Source: an uncultured Clostridia bacterium
GTDB taxonomy: Bacteria > Bacillota > Clostridia > Oscillospirales > Ruminococcaceae
NCBI GenBank assembly: GCA_945931735.1
Contig: CAMEPN010000041.1
Span: forward strand, 1 to 8,945
Direction of reading: 5' to 3'
DNA: 8,945 bases
The notes under the pieces are model-generated. The model did not search any database. It was not told the origin of the DNA and worked only from the letters and a program-made list of their open reading frames with translations. The position numbers were made by a program, and so were the translations under genes. Of the stretch, positions 6,609 through 8,945 are shown in pieces (within the stretch, counting starts at the first letter, position 1; every line of letters begins with the position of its first letter).

Positions 6609-7898
6609 TTAAACAGCCCCTATGACCCTGCCGACGCAGTATCCGTCCCGCGCGCCCGTTATCCTGACATTGACGAGCGAATGCCGCGTAATATCCTCTC
6701 CGTATATTCTTACCTCAAAATAACTGTCGGTCAAGCCGTGGGAATATTCGTCGGAGCGCTTTTTTTCTATAAGAACGGTCTTTTCAGTGCCGACCTGTTT
6801 TTTAAGGAACTCGCGCTCGAGCCGCTTTGAAAGCTCCTCCATGATATGCGCGCGCTCGGTCTTTATCTGCGGGGTGACATGGTCGGAGCGCTCCGCCGCG
6901 ACCGTGCCCTTTCTTATTGAATAAGGGAAAACGTGGATCTTCGCGAAGCCTATCTCCTCCGCGAACGCCATGCTCCGGCGGAACTCCTCCTCGGTTTCCC
7001 CCGCAAAGCCGACCATGATGTCGGTGGTTATCGAGCAGCCGGGGAAAGCCGCGCGGAGCTTGTCCGTTACCTCGCGGTATTTCGCGGTGTCATACCTGCG
7101 GCACATTCTTTTGAGCGTCGCGTCGCAGCCCGACTGGAGCGAAAGGTGGAAATGCGGGCAGAGCTGCGGGACAGCCGCAAGCTTGCTTATTTCCTCGTCG
7201 GTCATCATCTCGGGTTCAAGCGAGCCTAGGCGTATCCGCGCCGCGCCGCTCTCCGCCGCCGCCTTTACCGCGTCGCCGAGGGTCAGCCCAAGCTCCTGCC
7301 CGTAGCAGCCGAGGTTTATCCCCGTAAGGACGATCTCCTTATGCCCGCTTTCGGTGCATTTTTTCGCCTGCGCGGCTATTTCGGCGGGCGTTCTCGAGCG
7401 CACCCTGCCGCGCGCCGTCGGGATTATGCAGTAGGTGCAGAACCTGTCGCAGCCGTCCTCTATCTTGATAAAGGCGCGCGTCCTGTCGACGTCCGCTCCC
7501 GCAGCCGCCTCGTCGAACTGTCTTGTGAGCGGGTCTACCTTCATGCAGCGTATCTTCTCGTCGAGAAATTTCCTAACCATTTCGGGGATAGCCCCCTTGG
7601 CGGAATTACCCGTAACGATATCCGCGCCCGCGACCCGGCTTGCCGCCTCGGGGTAAGCCTGCGGAAAGCACCCGCACAGCACCGTGACGCACTCGGGGTT
7701 GTCCCGCTTGCAGCGGGAGATGATCTGCCGCGCCTTTTTCTCGCTCATCGCCGTAACGGCGCAGGAGTTGACGATATACACATCGGCAGGCTCGCCCGTC
7801 GGCGCGGAGGAAAATCCCTCTGCGGCGAAGCGCTCCGAAATAGCCGCGCTCTCGCAGGAATTGACCTTACAGCCGAGCGTTATTACCTCAAAAGTCAC
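6609..7898 (-). CDS. mtaB: tRNA N6-threonylcarbamoyladenosine-C2 methylthiotransferase
   Basis: A 429-residue radical-SAM methylthiotransferase. MtaB-type enzymes convert t6A37 to ms2t6A37 in tRNAs reading ANN codons, using two [4Fe-4S] clusters. The N-terminal UPF0004 domain has LGCKVNSCES with Cys10, then IVNSCAVT with Cys46 and LCGCFPQ with Cys77 as likely ligands of the auxiliary cluster. The radical-SAM signature DGCDRFCTYCIIP supplies Cys150, Cys154 and Cys157. GSLEPEMM, HLSLQSGCDATLKRM and TTDIMVGFAGETEEEF follow in family order. A TRAM-like RNA-binding region closes the protein (about 367-428). LGCKVNxxES and the overall order favour MtaB over MiaB or RimO. The start is GTG, supported by a strong upstream binding site. 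A sigma-A-type promoter lies about 90 bp upstream. The protein is close to normal family length with no missing key residue. It probably shares a transcript with purL. Confidence 0.93.
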   Translation of the reverse strand: MTFEVITLGCKVNSCESAAISERFAAEGFSSAPTGEPADVYIVNSCAVTAMSEKKARQIISRCKRDNPECVTVLCGCFPQAYPEAASRVAGADIVTGNSAKGAIPEMVRKFLDEKIRCMKVDPLTRQFDEAAAGADVDRTRAFIKIEDGCDRFCTYCIIPTARGRVRSRTPAEIAAQAKKCTESGHKEIVLTGINLGCYGQELGLTLGDAVKAAAESGAARIRLGSLEPEMMTDEEISKLAAVPQLCPHFHLSLQSGCDATLKRMCRRYDTAKYREVTDKLRAAFPGCSITTDIMVGFAGETEEEFRRSMAFAEEIGFAKIHVFPYSIRKGTVAAERSDHVTPQIKTERAHIMEELSKRLEREFLKKQVGTEKTVLIEKKRSDEYSHGLTDSYFEVRIYGEDITRHSLVNVRITGARDGYCVGRVIGAV

Positions 7899-7905
7899 CT
7901 CGTCA

Positions 7906-7911
7906 CCCCCT
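7906..7911 (-). promoter_or_regulatory. mtaB ribosome binding site before a GTG start
   Basis: The minus strand reads AAGGGGGTGACGAG directly before the start codon, close to the ideal AGGAGGTGA and 7 nt from the GTG at 7898. This supports GTG initiation. The protein begins with the family-typical strand leading to LGCKVN. Confidence 0.8.
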
Positions 7912-7985
7912 TTTCTCGACAGCAGTAAAAAAGTTTCAATGATTGTGTAGGAAAATTAACCAAATCGAATTTTGTCTGCTCCTTT

Positions 7986-8014
7986 ATTATACTTTAAAAC
8001 TCCGAATTTTGCAA
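7986..8014 (-). promoter_or_regulatory. Promoter for mtaB (and probably purL)
   Basis: On the minus strand, TTGCAA (8014-8009) and a perfect TATAAT (7991-7986) are separated by 17 bp. Transcription would start near 7979, giving a leader of about 80 nt. No competing promoter was found in the 94 bp between mtaB and purL. Confidence 0.82.
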
Positions 8015-8021
8015 TAAGCTA

Positions 8022-8050
8022 TTGACTATTTTCAGATTTGTTGCTATATT
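8022..8050 (+). promoter_or_regulatory. Promoter for the first HPr-like gene
   Basis: TTGACT (8022-8027) and TATATT (8045-8050) are separated by 17 bp. The -35 box lies only 7 bp from the -35 box of the divergent mtaB promoter, so the two back-to-back promoters could compete for RNA polymerase or share a regulator. The expected leader is about 57 nt. Confidence 0.82.
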
Positions 8051-8113
8051 AATTAATAAGGAAAGCGATTTCCTTGTACAATATTATAAAAAAAAGAAAG
8101 GCGGCGAGCAATT

Positions 8114-8347
8114 ATGAAAGAAATTATGGTCACACTCGGTTCTATCGAAGCGGTAAAGGAATTTGTTGCACTTACAAACAGCTATCCTTTTGAAATTGAT
8201 CTCGTTTCGGGAAGATACGCTGTCGACGCCAAGTCCATCATGGGCATTTTCAGCCTTGACCTTTCTAAGGCGCTTAAGCTGGTTGCTCATGCAGACGACG
8301 ATGAAATTGAGCCTTTTCTCGAAAAGGCAAAAAAGTTCGCGGTATAA
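8114..8347 (+). CDS. HPr-like protein lacking the active-site histidine (first copy)
   Basis: A 77-residue protein with the HPr fold signature. KSIMGIFSLDLSK (residues 40-52) aligns with KSIMGVMSL around Ser46 of Bacillus HPr, placing Ser41 at the regulatory phosphorylation site. The 31-residue spacing puts Ser10 where His15 should be, in GSIEAVKEF instead of GIHARPA. Arg17 is also lost (Glu12), so phosphotransfer from enzyme I is not expected. This resembles Crh in keeping Ser46 without His15, though the substitution and N-terminus differ. AGGCGG at 8099-8104 serves as binding site, 9 nt before the ATG. It is followed by a paralogue sharing 21 of 22 residues at positions 31-52. A regulatory role through HPr kinase or a partner such as CcpA is inferred, not shown. 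Databases would probably label it an HPr family phosphocarrier protein. Confidence 0.85.
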   Translation: MKEIMVTLGSIEAVKEFVALTNSYPFEIDLVSGRYAVDAKSIMGIFSLDLSKALKLVAHADDDEIEPFLEKAKKFAV

Positions 8348-8365
8348 CGACCGCATTCGCAGACA

Positions 8366-8385
8366 AAACCGGTTTCGACCGATTT
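8366..8385 (+). other. UUCG hairpin after the first HPr-like gene
   Basis: CGGT-TTCG-ACCG (8370-8381) is flanked by AAA/TTT pairs beyond one C-A mismatch, giving a short stem with a stable-type UUCG loop. Only three T residues follow and then CCC, so at best it is a weak terminator or an RNA end stabiliser. It lies 6 bp before the -35 box of the next promoter. A second small hairpin, GCGGT-ATAACG-ACCGC (8339-8354), overlaps the stop codon. Confidence 0.4.
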
Positions 8386-8390
8386 CCCTA

Positions 8391-8419
8391 TTGACAAACA
8401 GGGCCGCATATGTTAATCT
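8391..8419 (+). promoter_or_regulatory. Promoter for the second HPr-like gene
   Basis: A perfect TTGACA (8391-8396), a 17-bp spacer, then TAATCT (8414-8419) preceded by TG at 8411-8412 in extended -10 position. The -10 box itself is weak, but the TG extension and consensus -35 make it credible. It lets the second copy be transcribed independently of the first. Confidence 0.65.
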
Positions 8420-8460
8420 ATACATGTGACCCAATCGAACGACGGAAAGGAAGTATAACT

Positions 8461-8691
8461 ATGACTAACGCAAAGATCCGCATCAACACTATCAACGATG
8501 TTAAGAATTTCGTATCTATCGTATCCAAGTGCGACTACGACGTGGATATCGTAAGCGGCAGATATGCCATCGACGCAAAGTCCATCATGGGCATCTTCAG
8601 CCTCGACCTCTCCAAGGAGCTTGAGCTTCATGTCCACAGCGACGACTGCAAGGATTTCCTCGACGAGATCAAGGACTTCATCGTAGAATAA
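8461..8691 (+). CDS. HPr-like protein lacking the active-site histidine (second copy)
   Basis: A 76-residue paralogue of the gene 113 bp upstream. The ATG at 8461 follows AAGGAAG (8447-8453) at good spacing. An earlier in-frame ATG at 8410 lies inside the promoter and is rejected. KSIMGIFSLDLSK is conserved with Ser41 at the HPr Ser46 position. Thr10 replaces His15, and Asn12 replaces Arg17. Outside residues 31-52 the two copies differ widely, especially in the first ten residues and the C-terminal helix, although His59 and the following DD pair are kept in both. Codons here favour C-ending forms more than in the first copy, which may reflect higher expression. A regulatory, Crh-like role is the best guess; PTS phosphocarrier activity is unlikely. 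Confidence 0.86.
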   Translation: MTNAKIRINTINDVKNFVSIVSKCDYDVDIVSGRYAIDAKSIMGIFSLDLSKELELHVHSDDCKDFLDEIKDFIVE

Positions 8692-8698
8692 AACGATT

Positions 8699-8714
8699 AT
8701 ACCTGTGCAGGTAT
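8699..8714. other. 16-bp perfect palindrome
   Basis: ATACCTGTGCAGGTAT is fully self-complementary. It lies 7 bp after the stop of the second HPr-like gene and before its terminator. It could be a small RNA hairpin at the 3' end or a dimeric protein site. Its position downstream of the gene argues against a classical operator. Confidence 0.45.
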
Positions 8715-8724
8715 GGCAAAACAA

Positions 8725-8753
8725 AACGGAGCGCTTCGGTGCTCCGTTTTTTT
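8725..8753 (+). terminator. Intrinsic terminator of the HPr-like gene pair
   Basis: ACGGAGCGC (8726-8734) pairs with GTGCTCCGT (8739-8747) across a TTCG loop (8735-8738) with one G-U pair, followed by seven T residues (8747-8753). The A-rich stretch before the stem could give some termination in the reverse direction too. Confidence 0.94.
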
Positions 8754-8756
8754 ATT

Positions 8757-8910
8757 GCAAAATTGACGGTTTGGCACCGTCGGGCTTAACGGACATTAAG
8801 GCGGTGCCTTGAACCTTTTTTATTTGTTAATTTTAATTTCTGTGTTGTCACACGAATGTGGGGGAAACCCTTCGGGCAAGGGAAAAACGGAGTTTTTCCC
8901 TCTCCCTACG
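8757..8910 (+). repeat. Structured inverted element, copy B
   Basis: Inverted partner of 2594-2752, about 6.0 kb away, beginning 3 bp after the T-run of the preceding terminator. The shared blocks come in the same order as in copy A. It contains GGCACCG (8773-8779) pairing with CGGTGCC (8802-8808) around CTTAA (8785-8789) and TTAAG (8796-8800). TGTG-TTGT-CACA follows, then a perfect 9-bp hairpin GGGAAAAAC (8880-8888) with GTTTTTCCC (8892-8900). In the last hairpin two stem positions that are G-C in copy A are A-T here on both arms, so pairing is kept. No coding potential is seen. The boundaries are where similarity to copy A fades. Confidence 0.85.
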
Positions 8911-8915
8911 TGCAA

Positions 8916-8945
8916 TTGCGGCTTGAACACGCGTCACTACGTGAC
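8916..8945. other. Motif shared with the left-end repeats, plus hairpin at window edge
   Basis: On the minus strand 8932-8916 reads GCGTGTTCAAGCCGCAA, matching 15 of 17 bases of GCGCATTCAAGCCGCAA in both 55-bp repeats (35-51 and 189-205). It is followed by the hairpin GTCAC-TAC-GTGAC (8933-8945), which ends at the window edge. The rest of this structure is outside the window. Confidence 0.5.

Noticed and set aside
8410..8460. Earlier ATG for the second HPr-like gene
   Set aside because: It overlaps the promoter -10 region, adds residues not found in the paralogue, and a good binding site lies before 8461.
2753..8756. Composite transposon bounded by the inverted elements
   Set aside because: The enclosed genes are housekeeping and small regulatory genes, no transposase is present, and base composition does not differ visibly from the flanks.

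Overview
The window looks like a chromosomal segment of a gut-type, low-to-mid GC Firmicute, most likely a Clostridia member of the Ruminococcaceae/Oscillospiraceae kind. This is inferred from four things: a single-chain PurL with its own glutaminase domain, a secreted YcdB/YcdC-like protein ending in an S-layer-homology-like segment, HPr-type small proteins, and Gram-positive style promoters and U-tract terminators. Genus and species cannot be fixed from the sequence alone.

Layout. Positions 1-284 hold a repeat cassette: two identical 55-bp palindromic repeats around a self-folding 60-bp stretch. It leads into a plus-strand gene (285-2342) for a secreted protein with two tandem YcdB/YcdC-like halves, closed by a strong terminator. 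A gene-free stretch follows (2388-2809). It contains a G-quadruplex motif, the first copy (A) of a structured element of about 155 bp, and the terminator of purL. On the minus strand, mtaB (7898-6609, tRNA ms2t6A37 methylthiotransferase) is followed after 94 bp by purL (6514-2810, FGAM synthase, purine step 4), probably as one transcription unit. Back-to-back promoters at 7986-8050 separate mtaB from two plus-strand genes (8114-8347 and 8461-8691). These encode paralogous 76-77 aa HPr-like proteins that keep the Ser46 region but lack the active-site His15 motif. After their terminator comes the second element copy (B), in inverted orientation.

How the parts fit. purL and mtaB are housekeeping genes (nucleotide synthesis and tRNA modification). 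The HPr-like pair resembles regulatory, Crh-like proteins rather than sugar-transport phosphocarriers, and each gene has its own promoter. The most unusual non-coding feature is the element pair A/B. The copies lie in inverted orientation, each just downstream of an intrinsic terminator, and their base differences preserve the predicted hairpins, including two compensatory G-C to A-T changes. They could be a dispersed repeat family or a structured RNA. The HPr-like pair and the structured elements are the best candidates for something undescribed here.
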